A DNA stretch of 64,000 nt from Nostoc sp. UHCC 0302 (GTDB lineage: Bacteria > Cyanobacteriota > Cyanobacteriia > Cyanobacteriales > Nostocaceae): positions 64,501-128,500 of the forward strand of contig NZ_CP151099.1 of assembly GCF_038096175.1 (NCBI RefSeq). Reading direction: 5' to 3'. The notes under the pieces were generated by a model that was not told the origin of the DNA, made no database searches, and worked only from the letters and a program-made list of their open reading frames with translations. Made by a program: the position numbers and the translations under genes. This document shows, piece by piece, positions 54,778 to 64,000 of the stretch. Every line of letters starts with the position of its first letter. Within the stretch, counting starts at the first letter, position 1.

Positions 54778-55236
54778 ACCTTTTCTGATGTCGCAGTGGG
54801 CGACCTCCTTCTCTTGCTTAGTTCCAAGGAGGAAAAGAGCTGGGGATGCCGGGGCGTCAACTCCAATCAGTAGTTCCAAAAGCGTAGCGTAAAATTTTCA
54901 TTCAGAATCTAAACCAAAACTAGCAAGCTTTGCAATAGTATATTTTTTGGAATCTCCATTTCCTGCAAGCTTAAGCTCAAGTAAATTGTTTGGGTCAATT
55001 AAAATAATTCACACGACTAACGCCATGAAAACTTTACCCATTCACGTTTTATACTCCTTGGATTATCTCCACAGGAAGATTTACGCAGGCTAGCTTCTAC
55101 AGCTAAAATTTACGATATCCATACTTTTTATAACTAAAACTTACAACTGTATATATTTTTGTTTATAAAACTTTACATTATCTGATTTATTATTTCTTTT
55201 GCTAAATGTAGTATATGTAATATAAAATAATTATTC
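54778..55236. other. Intergenic region behind nblA
   Basis: A weak hairpin (CCTCCTT at 54804-54810 with AAGGAGG at 54826-54832) lies shortly after the nblA stop but has no T tract. The rest is AT-rich and shows no gene. Confidence 0.35.
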
Positions 55237-56790
55237 TTAGCCGGAAAGGTCGTGTAAAGAATCTGTATCAATACCTTCTAGCTTTGCCAAAATTTGAGGC
55301 TTAATCTTTTCGTACTCTTTTTTAAGTAAGTTTTTACTAATTTGAGGGTCAGCAGAAGATACCAAGGTTTTGCTCGTTGTGATCCATTGTTGCAATCGTA
55401 GGCGTTGGGCAGGGGCAATACTAGAAACTAGGATATGGCTACAGTGACTTGGTGTTTCTCTGGCAAAGAACAAGAGACGATAGTAACCTGTGTGCTGTAG
55501 TAAGCAGGCGATGTCTTGACCAAGACTAGTTTTAAGATCAAGGTAGTAAGGTAACCATTTTGCACCATTTTTGCGATTGTAGATAACGGTTATCCACAGC
55601 AGCATCGGGTGGGGAATAGAGATGAACAGAAATTGATTGTAGCGTGTACAAAGTAAACGCTTTTGAATTTCTTGTTGCTGTAACATCACCCACAGCGCTG
55701 GCAAAACCTCCTCCTTCGTTTGAACAGGCTGAGAAAACACAATATCAGCAAGTGGTTTATTTTGGGGCCAGGAAATCGCACGACCAATTTCATCATTTGA
55801 TAAGGATACCCGCAAATCAGCTTTAGCCTTTTTTTCAAGGACAGGCTCAACTGTAGTAGCAATAGCTAATGCATGAATACCTTGTTTAATTTTAGGTGTG
55901 TAGTCATGCTGTTCTAGAGATGCTAAAACTTTTAAGATTTCACTGATGCTTTGAGGGCGATCGCTTGGTACTTTAGCTAAACAACTCATCACCAAATTTT
56001 CTACATCCTTTGGCAATCCCAATCCAGGTGCGACCTCAGTAAAAGAACGTGGTTTTTGATAATGATGTGTCTTATACCATGCACCAAAAGAATGAGCAGA
56101 CACCACTAGTGGCATCTGTCCTGTGAGCATCTCAAACATCATGACGCCCAAACTGTAAATATCCGAGCGGTTATCTAGTTCTTTCCCCTCCATCTGTTCG
56201 GGAGAAGAATAAGCCAGCGTCCCCAAATAAAATTTCGTATGATCGCCATCTGACTGAATTAATTTAGCAATACCAAAGTCTAAAACCTTGACTAATTCTC
56301 CAAAACTGGGGTCTTGAATCACCAGGATATTACTAGGCTTAATATCGCGGTGGATAATTGGGCAGATTGTGTTGTCAACTGGGATGCCATTGTGAGCGCA
56401 TTGCAACCCCAAGCTGACTTGTCGGATCATACTGAGGAATCTAGCTAAAGGCAGTTTTTGGTTGCGGATAACATTGTTCAGGCTTTGCCCTTGTAGATAT
56501 TCCATGACATAGAAAGGGGTGTTCTTGTCATCTACCCCATAATCCATGACACGGACAATGTGAATGCTTTTTTGTCCTAATAAAGCACAGGTTTTCGCTT
56601 CTCGCTCAAAGCGGTCTTGCAATCGCATCTTTTCGTTTTGGATTGACAGAGCGAGAAACTTAACAGCGACAGGTACGCCTCCCAACAAAAGATCCTTAGC
56701 ACGATAAACTCGACCCATTGCTCCAGTACCAATTAACTCTTGAAGCTGGTAGCGTTTGCTAAGTAGGCGGCCAATGTTGGGGTCTGACAT
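55237..56790 (-). CDS. Ser/Thr protein kinase (Hanks type)
   Basis: This protein of about 517 residues has an N-terminal kinase domain: LIGTGAMGRVYRAKD (Gly loop), VAVKFLAL (Lys), IIHRDIKPSNILVI (catalytic loop), KVLDFGIAKLI (DFG) and GTLAYSSPEQM (activation). The C-terminal half, after about residue 300, has no motif I recognise and contains no membrane helix. ATG 56790 (MSDPNIGRLLSKRYQLQEL) is chosen because the kinase fold starts there; the frame is open 36 codons further upstream. It stands alone. Confidence 0.92.
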   Translation of the reverse strand: MSDPNIGRLLSKRYQLQELIGTGAMGRVYRAKDLLLGGVPVAVKFLALSIQNEKMRLQDRFEREAKTCALLGQKSIHIVRVMDYGVDDKNTPFYVMEYLQGQSLNNVIRNQKLPLARFLSMIRQVSLGLQCAHNGIPVDNTICPIIHRDIKPSNILVIQDPSFGELVKVLDFGIAKLIQSDGDHTKFYLGTLAYSSPEQMEGKELDNRSDIYSLGVMMFEMLTGQMPLVVSAHSFGAWYKTHHYQKPRSFTEVAPGLGLPKDVENLVMSCLAKVPSDRPQSISEILKVLASLEQHDYTPKIKQGIHALAIATTVEPVLEKKAKADLRVSLSNDEIGRAISWPQNKPLADIVFSQPVQTKEEVLPALWVMLQQQEIQKRLLCTRYNQFLFISIPHPMLLWITVIYNRKNGAKWLPYYLDLKTSLGQDIACLLQHTGYYRLLFFARETPSHCSHILVSSIAPAQRLRLQQWITTSKTLVSSADPQISKNLLKKEYEKIKPQILAKLEGIDTDSLHDLSG

Positions 56791-57080
56791 AGAAAATTCG
56801 ACTTTAATGTTCAACAATTCTATCTGCCCACTAGACAGCTTTAGAGTGTTTAGGTGGGAAAGTTTGATCAAAAAAATGGAACGGGTAGATTTAGCCAAAT
56901 GTTTTATCCCATTCCCAACTTTGTTTTTGATTTAATTTTAGTTTGCCCAATTTTTATGAATTAGTTATAAGTCAATAGTCATTAGTGAGCCAGCGACGTC
57001 TGGGATTTCCCCATGAGCTACTAGTAAACCCGTAAGGGTAATTAGAATTAGTAATCATCCTGGATAAATGACTGTTATTT

Positions 57081-57521
57081 TTACTGACGCTCCAGACTGG
57101 CTTCCATTGTATTCGTCAAAAAATGGCCTGCTAAGATGCCACTGCTAAGGTAGTATGTATCACCTGAAATTTGGTGTAGGGTTTCAAAGCCACTACGACG
57201 CTGACGATCGCCCAGTACCCAGTAACGCTGCACAATGGTATCTAGACCAATCCAGCCCTCACCTTCAATTTGCCCCAAAAGATTGTGCTGGAGTAAAAAA
57301 GTATACTGACGCTCTCCATCGTGTAGACGCCCTTTGTATTGCAAAGATATTTCTGAGCGATCGCTACCTGGAAATATCAGCTTTGTAGCCATAGTGAACC
57401 AATTATCTCGATTCCAAGCCACCAAAGTCATACCCTTGACGCTGATTGGCATCCCATTGCGTTCCAGCCAACTACCTTGCATAGCCCAGCGTCCTGGTTC
57501 CAGTAAAAAAGTATGAGCCAC
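57081..57521 (-). CDS. Conserved cyanobacterial hypothetical protein
   Basis: This 146-residue protein has alternating hydrophobic/polar segments (MPISVKGMTLVAWNRDNWFT, LQYKGRLHDGERQYTFLLQH, GEGWIGLDTIVQRYWVLGDR) that suggest an all-beta, lipocalin-like barrel. No signal peptide is seen. I recognise it only as a sequence type of cyanobacteria without known function. It lies upstream of anmK on the same strand, 232 bases beyond anmK's start side being separate. A bilin-lyase-like fold is a loose possibility. Confidence 0.6.
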   Translation of the reverse strand: MAHTFLLEPGRWAMQGSWLERNGMPISVKGMTLVAWNRDNWFTMATKLIFPGSDRSEISLQYKGRLHDGERQYTFLLQHNLLGQIEGEGWIGLDTIVQRYWVLGDRQRRSGFETLHQISGDTYYLSSGILAGHFLTNTMEASLERQ

Positions 57522-57752
57522 CTTCTAATTCCCTGCTTTGATCCAGTAATACCAAAACTACAGTTATAGCAGTGCAGAGTATTGAGTGGGTCAAGGAGCA
57601 GGGGAGTAGGAATTTCATTGTTAATGCATCGACCTGTAAAATTAATTCACAGCAGATTTCAATTTGGTACAGTACACAAACTAGCGCTCAAACACAAGCA
57701 AAAAACCTGTTTTACTTCTGGCTCCTGCCTTTTGCCTTCTACCTCCTATCTC

Positions 57753-59012
57753 CTAACTTTGGTGAATTTCTCCTAAAAGCATTTCTCGCGGTGCGCCAGT
57801 TACAGCAGGTAGGTTACCTGGAATATTCAAATGTCGCCAGTATGCCAAAACTGCAAAAGCGATCGCTTCTTTAAAATCTGCACTTAAGCCAACTTCATCT
57901 GTAGTTAAGACTGGCACGGGTGCTAACAATAGCTGTAATCTTTGTTTTAAATAAAGATTGCGACCACCGCCGCCACATACTAATACCCGTTGTGGCATTT
58001 CCGGTAGAAAAGTGCGATAACTATGGACAATTGAAGCTACTGTGAGTTCAGTGAGAGTTGCTAGTATGTCTGCGGGGCTAAGTTGGTATGCTTGGGCATC
58101 TTTTAAACACTGATGTAGGTAAGTAACCCCAAATAATTCTCGACCAGTGGATTTAGGGGGCGGCAGATGAAAGTAATCTTGACTTAACCATTGTTCTACC
58201 AATGGATAGCAAGGAGTGCCACTCGCTGCCCAATTGCCATTTTCGTCATAAGTTTTAGTGCCAGCGCTTAAATGTTGCACTGCCAGATCAAGGAGGCTAT
58301 TTCCTGGCCCTGTATCCCAACCGCGAATCTTTTCAAGCCAGTTCTCATACTGGGGTGGAAGATACGTAACATTACCAATTCCCCCTATATTTTGAATACA
58401 GCGCCTTTCCTGGGAATGACTGAGCAAATAGGCATCTACTCTGGATACAAGAGGCGCTCCATGTCCACCAACTGCCATATCAGCAACACGGAAGTTACTC
58501 ACAGTTGTAATACCCGTGAGATAGGCAATTAAAGCACCACGCCCTAGTTGCAGAGTGTAGCCTAAAGACTGGGTACTAGGGATTGGGGATTCGGTACTAG
58601 GAAGAATTTTTTCCAGTCCCAAGTTCCCAGTTCCCAGCCCCCGAACTCCTGGTGGCCGATGATAAACAGTTTGACCGTGGGAGCCAATCAAATTAGCTGG
58701 TTGATGACCGATTTGAATATTTTGGGCGGCTTGGGCAAATGCAAGGGCGATCGCATCATCTATTTCTGCCAGTTCTGCCATTGAGATGGCTTCTCCAGCA
58801 CAAACTGCTAATATTCTTTCTCTGAGGTCTGTGGGGTAGGGATATGTGGCCCCAGCTAACAACTCTATTTTTAGATCCAATTCTCTGCCGGAAATCTCGA
58901 CCAAGGCAGCGTCTATACCATCTACGGACGTGCCACTAATTAAACCAATAACGCGTTGACAAACTGTAGTTTGTTCAGTCAGTTGCATGGATAGAGGTTT
59001 TTTTGATTGCAT
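57753..59012 (-). CDS. anmK: Anhydro-N-acetylmuramic acid kinase with repeat-derived insertion
   Basis: This 419-residue enzyme of the peptidoglycan recycling pathway phosphorylates and opens 1,6-anhydroMurNAc. Motifs are [20 protein letters not shown] (ATP loop), [15 protein letters not shown] (catalytic region), [31 protein letters not shown] and [13 protein letters not shown]. Residues 122-150 ([20 protein letters not shown] and beyond) are encoded by heptamer repeats and separate the usual RPP from GYTLQLGRG. Family length is about 370-390, so the insert accounts for the excess. The catalytic Asp (in [10 protein letters not shown] context) is retained. Confidence 0.94.
   Translation of the reverse strand: MQSKKPLSMQLTEQTTVCQRVIGLISGTSVDGIDAALVEISGRELDLKIELLAGATYPYPTDLRERILAVCAGEAISMAELAEIDDAIALAFAQAAQNIQIGHQPANLIGSHGQTVYHRPPGVRGLGTGNLGLEKILPSTESPIPSTQSLGYTLQLGRGALIAYLTGITTVSNFRVADMAVGGHGAPLVSRVDAYLLSHSQERRCIQNIGGIGNVTYLPPQYENWLEKIRGWDTGPGNSLLDLAVQHLSAGTKTYDENGNWAASGTPCYPLVEQWLSQDYFHLPPPKSTGRELFGVTYLHQCLKDAQAYQLSPADILATLTELTVASIVHSYRTFLPEMPQRVLVCGGGGRNLYLKQRLQLLLAPVPVLTTDEVGLSADFKEAIAFAVLAYWRHLNIPGNLPAVTGAPREMLLGEIHQS
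58563..58649. repeat. Heptamer repeat inserted in anmK
   Basis: GGTACTAGGGATTGGGGATT and CCCAGTTCCCAGCCCCC units lie inside the gene, in frame and without a stop, and add about 29 residues. Confidence 0.75.
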
Positions 59013-59406
59013 TGGGTAGTTTAAGTCATGCTGCTGTCTAAGTCAAAAAAGCTCAAATAGCAAAGTTGACTAGAAAAGGAAACGGCTGACTAAAAAATTT
59101 TGTCTGTTATCTTCATTAGTTTTTAACAGAGACAGAACTCTAAAATACAGATTCTTAATCTCATGAATATTATCTCAGTAATATTTAATTTATATGTAAG
59201 GTATAGATATTTTATCCGTTTGTTTAAAGTAAAATTACTTGTTTTGACTTTGAAATTTTATCCAATTAATTACTCCATACATCGATTAGTGTTCAGGTAG
59301 AAATCCAGTAATTTCATCGTGTTCTTTATTAGTAAGTTAATTACATAATACATTCAAAGCCCGTTACTCATCTATCAACACACAAAACTAGAGCTTTTAA
59401 AAAATT
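59013..59406. promoter_or_regulatory. Intergenic region before the PEP-CTERM gene
   Basis: This AT-rich gap of 394 bases lies between divergent genes. It presumably holds both promoters. I see no RNA, repeat or operator that I can name. Confidence 0.35.
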
Positions 59407-60165
59407 ATGTTTCTTAAGAAAATTACTTGCATTGCTGCTCTATCTGTATCTGCGATCGCCTCATTTACTTATGCAGGTTCTGCTCATGCTATTTCCTTCA
59501 AAGTGACCACAGGAGTAGCAGCCCCCAACGGTGCAACTGACGAAGGTGCTTATTCTGAGTTTACTCAGTTGCCTGGTACAACCACTGTTAACTTCAATGA
59601 CGGTAAAGTCCCAACCACTGGATTTGCTCAGTACTCATTTGAGAATAACAGTGGTACAAGTAGCGTTAGGTCAGATGTATGGGCGCCTGCTGGTGCAAAA
59701 GGCGAAGTCAATAACACTAACTATTTAGCAGTTTTCAATGGCGATAAAGTCACTATTAACCTTGAGAGTTCCCTAAATTATTTTGGTATTGACTGGGGGG
59801 CTATCAGTGCTAATAACACATTCTCCTTCTATAATGGCGATACTCTGATCAAAACATTTACGACTGCGGATGTAGATCCGGTTGCTCCGATTAAAGCCTC
59901 CCAACATGGCGGACAAGGCAATGGCTTCCTTCACTTCTACTCAGATAGCAGCAACGATATCTTCAACAAGATTGTTATCTCCCAAAGCAGCACAGACGGT
60001 GGTGGATTTGAAAGCGACAACCATTCTTTCCATCAAGGAACTGGCAGATTTACAGGTTTTGATCCTAAGTCTGTTCCTGAACCTAGTGTTACCTTGGGTA
60101 TGCTGGCTGTAGGTGGTATGTTTCTGGCTAAGCGCAAGAACCAGAAGTTGCAAGACGCAAAGTAA
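59407..60165 (+). CDS. PEP-CTERM sorting-domain exported protein
   Basis: This 252-residue protein has a signal peptide (about residues 1-28, ending GSAHA) and a soluble domain with many Asn, Thr and Gly residues. The C-terminal sorting signal is SVPEPSVTLGMLAVGGMFLA followed by KRKNQK. That signal (PEP motif, helix, basic tail) directs exosortase-dependent anchoring or secretion. The middle domain (VNFNDGKVPTTGFAQYSFEN, LNYFGIDWGAISANNTFSFY) resembles those of other cyanobacterial PEP-CTERM proteins of unknown role. No exosortase is in the window. Confidence 0.92.
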   Translation: MFLKKITCIAALSVSAIASFTYAGSAHAISFKVTTGVAAPNGATDEGAYSEFTQLPGTTTVNFNDGKVPTTGFAQYSFENNSGTSSVRSDVWAPAGAKGEVNNTNYLAVFNGDKVTINLESSLNYFGIDWGAISANNTFSFYNGDTLIKTFTTADVDPVAPIKASQHGGQGNGFLHFYSDSSNDIFNKIVISQSSTDGGGFESDNHSFHQGTGRFTGFDPKSVPEPSVTLGMLAVGGMFLAKRKNQKLQDAK

Positions 60166-60255
60166 TCTTATCAAACACGAGTCTTGGCGTGGGTACTTAG
60201 ATAAACTCGCGCCTTATTCATTGATGTATATTCTGGATGGAATACAGGTTTTTTT

Positions 60256-60283
60256 AAGGGCGCACAGCTAGCTGTGTGCCTTT
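60256..60283. terminator. Hairpin between convergent PEP-CTERM and kdpD genes
   Basis: AAGGGCGCACAGC (60256-60268) pairs with GCTGTGTGCCTTT (60271-60283), with two wobble-type mismatches. No long T tract follows on either strand, so it would be a structural or bidirectional terminator rather than a classic one. Confidence 0.45.
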
Positions 60284-60342
60284 AAGCTATATTGCGTTTA
60301 TATAAATAACTTTCTGTTCTGGTCTCCTAACGACGGCTTCCC

Positions 60343-61512
60343 TTAAGATAATGTTGAGCGTTTGGAAGAAGCTATTTTTTCGCTGGCAATAATATGTAAA
60401 TCAATATTTTTGAGCAAGCGGACTAATTTTTGAGTTAACGAACCCTTTAACAGGATTTGCCAGCGAGATCGCTGACTTTCACCGATGACAATCTGAGTAA
60501 TGCGATATTTCTCTGCAACTTGGGCGATCGCATTGGCTACGTTATTGCTAGTAACACGAAGAAAAGTTCCTTCAAATTCTTTGCACAATTTCTCACAAGT
60601 GTGGATATGTAAGCTTTCCTCTTTAGTGAGAAAGCGTTCTGGATCGGCGACAAATAAAGTATACAGCGGAGCATTCATGTAGTTAGCAAGTCTGGCAGCT
60701 CGGCGTAACAATTGTATTGAGTTGGGATAAGTAGATACGCACACCAAAACGCGTTCGTGAATATTACAAAATTGCCCGTTGGGGGTAGTGGCAATCGCAT
60801 TTTCTTCTACGTTGTCTGCTACTTCTCGCAAAGCCAACTCTCGCAAAGCAATCAAGTTTCGGCGTTGAAAAAAGTTATCGAGGGATTGTTGAATTTTTTC
60901 CGATGCGTAAATCTTGCCTTCTAATAACCGTTCTTGTAGCGTCTCTGGTGTAACATCTACTAGCACTACTTCATCTGCTTCTTCCAGGATGCGGTCAGGA
61001 ACACGCTCACGTACTACTACGCCAGTAATCCGGGCTACCAAATCATTGAGACTTTCCAAATGTTGCACATTCATTGTGGAGTAGACATCAATGCCTGCTG
61101 CCAAAACTACTTCTACATCTTTGTAGCGTTTTTCGCGTGGAGAATCAGGGACATTAGTATGGGCGAGTTCGTCAATTAAGACTAATTGAGGCGATCGCTT
61201 GATAATTGCACCCGTATCCATATCTGTAAGTGTTAACCCATCGCGAGGAAATTCCTGGCGCGGTATAATCTCCAGACCATTTGCCTTTTCTGCTGTCTCT
61301 TTACGTCCGTGGGTTTCCAAAAGCCCAATGACTACATCAATTCCTTCGTGTTTAAGTGCGTGTCCTTCTTCTAGCATCCGGTACGTTTTGCCTACACCAG
61401 GAGCCATGCCAATAAAAATTTTGTGTTTCCCTCGCCGTGTCGGATAAAGGGAGGAATTTGCAGATATCGCAGGTTTAGTACTAAACAAACCAGTATTAAT
61501 ATCATTTAACAT
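60343..61512 (-). CDS. kdpD: Short KdpD (N-terminal KdpD domain + universal-stress domain, no kinase)
   Basis: This 389-residue protein corresponds to the cytoplasmic N-terminal half of the K+-sensor KdpD. Walker A is GMAPGVGKT at residues 35-43, the Walker B region is LVLIDELAHTNVPDSPREKR, and DVYSTMNVQHLESLNDLV is a KdpD landmark. A UspA-like domain from about residue 240 includes RVLVCVSTYPNSIQLLRRAA and TQIVIGESQRSRWQILLKGS. The membrane and histidine kinase parts are absent, as reported for the short KdpD of Anabaena. It is last in the kdp operon and may modulate another kinase. Confidence 0.93.
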   Translation of the reverse strand: MLNDINTGLFSTKPAISANSSLYPTRRGKHKIFIGMAPGVGKTYRMLEEGHALKHEGIDVVIGLLETHGRKETAEKANGLEIIPRQEFPRDGLTLTDMDTGAIIKRSPQLVLIDELAHTNVPDSPREKRYKDVEVVLAAGIDVYSTMNVQHLESLNDLVARITGVVVRERVPDRILEEADEVVLVDVTPETLQERLLEGKIYASEKIQQSLDNFFQRRNLIALRELALREVADNVEENAIATTPNGQFCNIHERVLVCVSTYPNSIQLLRRAARLANYMNAPLYTLFVADPERFLTKEESLHIHTCEKLCKEFEGTFLRVTSNNVANAIAQVAEKYRITQIVIGESQRSRWQILLKGSLTQKLVRLLKNIDLHIIASEKIASSKRSTLS

Positions 61513-61833
61513 TACAGTTTTACTAATTATTTATATTTTAAGTTTGATTGACTAGGTGTAGTTAAATATACGCACATCTGAGAAGTTTTTTTCAATAACA
61601 CTTAAGTAGACTTTTCTTTACCCCAAATACCAAACCTGGGATATTCTGCTCTGCATCCCCAAACTTTCATAGCTTCAAAAGAACAGACAAGCATTATCAG
61701 CTAATGATCACGCACCTATACGCTTAGCATCCCCAATTAAATAGGGCTACAAGCAAAGCAAGTGTGTAACTCAGATAACACTAGTTAGTAAATTGTTGCC
61801 TGTTAAAGGCTACTGGGAGGATCAAGGCTATAG
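61513..61833 (-). other. Gap between kdpC and kdpD
   Basis: This 321-base spacer inside the presumed kdp transcript holds no gene, strong terminator or repeat that I can recognise. kdpD may have its own promoter here. Confidence 0.35.
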
Positions 61834-62436
61834 TTACTTATTTTGCTTGCGATTGAATTCTTGGAGGTCAAGAGCGTAATTTAATCGGAGAATATTGACT
61901 CCTGGTTCACCAAAAATCCATAAAAATCTACTATCAGTATACTTATTAATTAAACGTAATATCTCATCATCTTGGACTCCACGGGCGCGGGCAACTCGTA
62001 TCCGTTGTTCAAATGCTGCTTTTAAAGAAATATGGGGATCTAAGCCAGAGCCAGAAGTATAAATTAAATCAGCGATCGGCTGAATATTTTCGTCTCGTAA
62101 TTGATTGCCCTGCTCAACAATCCGCTTGAGTAACTCTGGATTACTAGCAGCGAGATTGCTAGCACCAGATATCCCAGTTGGCTTAGCTTTTTTTCCTTGG
62201 CTGTATCTGACAGTACTAGGACGACTATGAAAATATTGGTCGGATGTAAATACTTGACCAATCAAAGCTGAACCAATTGGTTCATTTTTTAAATTTAGTG
62301 TGACACTGCCGTTAGCTTGAAACGGAAAGAAAACTTGACCTACTACAAGGATTATCAGAGGATAGATGATTGCAGTAAGCAACCAAAGCATTAGAGGTAT
62401 GAAAATTGCTCTGATAGTTTCTCGAATAAAAGCCAT
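61834..62436 (-). CDS. kdpC: Potassium-transporting ATPase subunit KdpC
   Basis: This 200-residue single-helix subunit stabilises KdpFABC. It has the N-terminal membrane helix (FIPLMLWLLTAIIYPLIILV) and the KdpC signatures GSALIGQVFTSDQYFHSRPS, ASNLAASNPELLKRI, SGSGLDPHISLKAAFEQRIR and RVARARGV. I chose ATG 62436, which gives the family's normal length; the frame is open to 62565 but the extra residues do not look like KdpC. Confidence 0.93.
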   Translation of the reverse strand: MAFIRETIRAIFIPLMLWLLTAIIYPLIILVVGQVFFPFQANGSVTLNLKNEPIGSALIGQVFTSDQYFHSRPSTVRYSQGKKAKPTGISGASNLAASNPELLKRIVEQGNQLRDENIQPIADLIYTSGSGLDPHISLKAAFEQRIRVARARGVQDDEILRLINKYTDSRFLWIFGEPGVNILRLNYALDLQEFNRKQNK

Positions 62437-62530
62437 AATAAATTTTCCACTCTCTCCCAGTTTTGAATTTTGCGGAAACTCTGAGGAGAGTAAACCTCTA
62501 ATCAGAACTTTCCAAGACGAATTCTTAATT

Positions 62531-62803
62531 TTATAAGAAGCGTTCAGGTTTAAAAATGACAGCAAACAAGTAAATTACAATTGTTATAGTTATAAACCCT
62601 AAGATTCCAATTTTCCAAGTATAACGAGGTTATAGCGTGCTGTTAGCAGCATAAAAAACTGGAGTAATTACCACATTCAAGCACAGCATTATAAAAATAG
62701 CGAGTGGCAGGTGTTGTTTACGCCATTGTGACCAAATAAAGGAAATCGCCTGCATGACATCCATCGTGAAAAACTTCTCCCAAACATTGACTTTTTTGTT
62801 CAT
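62531..62803 (-). pseudogene. kdpF/kdpG small-subunit gene interrupted by a stop codon
   Basis: From ATG 62803 the frame gives MNKKVNVWEKFFTMDVMQAI through VFYAANSTL, 57 residues with one membrane helix. It then meets TAA at 62630-62632. It continues in frame without another stop as PRYTWKIGILGFITITIVIY and LFAVIFKPERFL to the stop at 62531-62533. The second half is a KdpF-like helix ending in the typical KPERF. Cyanobacterial KdpF/G proteins are about 90 residues, so a single CAA-to-TAA type change would explain the break. It lies between kdpB and kdpC. Confidence 0.75.
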
Positions 62804-62991
62804 ATTCTTCTTCTTAATCGTTCTCTTAACAGGTAAAATTAAAAATAAAACTAGAGCAGTATACTACAAATAACTATGGAGTAAAAAGTAACGCAAAGGC
62901 TAATATTCTTAATTTTCTTACCTTCTGCCTCTTTGAAGTTTTTCCACTTGTCAAAGCTCAAGAAAGCACTTGCCTCTGCCTTCTGCCTTCC

Positions 62992-64000
62992 TTAAGCTAA
63001 CCCCACATATGTAATTAACATATCTATTAACTTAATGGCGATAAATGGTGCTATTACTCCACCGAAGCCATAAATTAAGATATTCCGTTGTAGCAGCTGA
63101 TTAGCTGTCAGGGGTCTAAATCGCACACCCTTTAACGCTAAGGGAATCAAAGCAGGAATAATCAAAGCATTATAAATCAGTGCTGATAATACAGCAGAAT
63201 TAGGGCTAGTTAAACTCATAATATTCAGGTTTTGCAGATTAGCAGCCGCAAAGATTACTGGGATAATCGCAAAGTATTTAGCAATATCATTAGCAATGGA
63301 AAATGTAGTCAATGCCCCACGAGTAATCAGCAATTGTTTGCTGATGCTAACAATATCGATCAGTTTTGTCGGATCTGAGTCTAAATCCACTATGTTGGCA
63401 GCTTCTTTGGCAGCTTGTGTACCTGTATTCATGGCTACGGCGACGTTAGCTTGGGCTAATGCTGGAGCATCATTAGTTCCGTCTCCTGTCATGGCAACCA
63501 GTTTGCCTGCTTTTTGTTCTTTTTGAATGACTGTGATTTTGTCTTCTGGTGTGGCTTCGGCAATGAAGTCATCCACCCCAGCTTCTTTGGCAATTACAGA
63601 AGCTGTAATCCGATTGTCCCCAGTTAGCATGATTGTACGTACCCCCATCCGCCGCAGTTGATCAAAGCGATCGCGGATACCTGGTTTTACAATATCTTTG
63701 AGATAAATGACGCCGTAAATTTCATTATCTAAAGACACTGCTAGGGGTGTACCTCCCAATCGGGATACGCGTTCGTAAGCAGTATTGAGTTCCGGAGTTT
63801 CACGTCCATTACGAGAACGAACAAACGCTTCAATAGCTCCTACTGATCCTTTCCGCACCTCATGTCCACCAGGTAAATTTGTACCACTCATGCGTATTTT
63901 GTCGGAAAACTGTACTGCTTCTGCCTGATTAGCATCAAAATCGAACTTTGCGCCTAATTTTTCTGCCAGTCGGACAATTGATTTACCTTCTGGTGTATCA
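62992..64000 (-). CDS. kdpB: Potassium-transporting ATPase catalytic subunit KdpB (5' part outside window)
   Basis: This is the C-terminal part of the P-type ATPase that powers K+ uptake. The frame is open from the window edge ([20 protein letters not shown]) to the stop at 62992. Motifs present are [56 protein letters not shown] (hinge) and the transmembrane segments with [13 protein letters not shown]. The phosphorylation site DKTGT lies outside the window. It is the first gene seen of the kdp operon; kdpA is expected upstream. Confidence 0.95.
   Translation of the reverse strand, partial: DTPEGKSIVRLAEKLGAKFDFDANQAEAVQFSDKIRMSGTNLPGGHEVRKGSVGAIEAFVRSRNGRETPELNTAYERVSRLGGTPLAVSLDNEIYGVIYLKDIVKPGIRDRFDQLRRMGVRTIMLTGDNRITASVIAKEAGVDDFIAEATPEDKITVIQKEQKAGKLVAMTGDGTNDAPALAQANVAVAMNTGTQAAKEAANIVDLDSDPTKLIDIVSISKQLLITRGALTTFSIANDIAKYFAIIPVIFAAANLQNLNIMSLTSPNSAVLSALIYNALIIPALIPLALKGVRFRPLTANQLLQRNILIYGFGGVIAPFIAIKLIDMLITYVGLA

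Noticed and set aside
60256-60283. Classic Rho-independent terminator behind the PEP-CTERM gene
   Set aside because: There is a hairpin but no T tract on either strand; kept only as a low-confidence structural terminator.

Overview
The window looks like a chromosomal segment of a filamentous, probably heterocyst-forming (Nostocales) cyanobacterium. Supporting signs are the very frequent HIP1 octamer GCGATCGC, an nblA gene, a phylloquinone (men) gene cluster, an NADPH-thioredoxin reductase fused to thioredoxin, a short KdpD, XisH/XisI proteins, a PEP-CTERM protein and many heptameric (STRR-type) repeats. No rRNA, tRNA or CRISPR array was seen.

Layout. 1-5000: a three-subunit molybdenum/FAD/iron-sulfur oxidoreductase of PaoABC (YagTSR) type on the minus strand (large subunit cut by the window edge), a divergent FAD monooxygenase and a MITE. 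5094-9311: a three-gene minus-strand set with a DUF815 ATPase, a membrane-anchored coiled-coil protein with a TerB-C-like tail, and a DUF2791/BrxD-like ATPase. 9399-13222: a TMEM14-like membrane protein, then an APH-like kinase and a HopA1-domain protein; this pair resembles the split Ser/Thr dehydratases of class V lanthipeptides and thioamitides, but no precursor peptide is visible. A 1.84-kb IS sits exactly at the 3' end of the HopA1 gene and replaces its last residue and stop codon. 15144-20760: phylloquinone synthesis genes (DHNA-CoA thioesterase, menE, menC, menA, menF), with repeat-derived in-frame insertions in menE and menC.

20781-25429: a nonsense-mutated xisH with xisI, proA, and a sensor kinase destroyed by an IS630-type element with loss of its middle part. 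25430-34457: a possible small RNA (orphan terminator), an M48 protease, a pseudouridine synthase, a PAS histidine kinase, a zinc-ribbon PP2C phosphatase and an FHA Ser/Thr kinase separated by a G/C-run repeat block, and a DUF4327 protein. 35439-41438: FkbM methyltransferase, a second (intact) xisHI pair, a SPINDLY-type glycosyltransferase and a type IV pilin. 41645-50787: accessory and decaying genes (Uma2 nuclease, broken DUF2887 gene, toxin-antitoxin pair, ABC permease, GNAT, ABC-F pseudogene split by a dead IS630), together with the NTRC and ROK kinase housekeeping genes.

51004-64000: DUF6825 protein, ABC1 kinase, PP2C, nblA, Ser/Thr kinase, a conserved unknown, anmK with another repeat insertion, a PEP-CTERM protein, and the kdp potassium-uptake operon (kdpB partial, a nonsense-interrupted kdpF/G, kdpC, short kdpD).

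The overall picture is a core-metabolism region heavily remodelled by IS630-like elements, MITEs and short repeats. At least six genes are broken or truncated, and three genes carry repeat-encoded peptide insertions.
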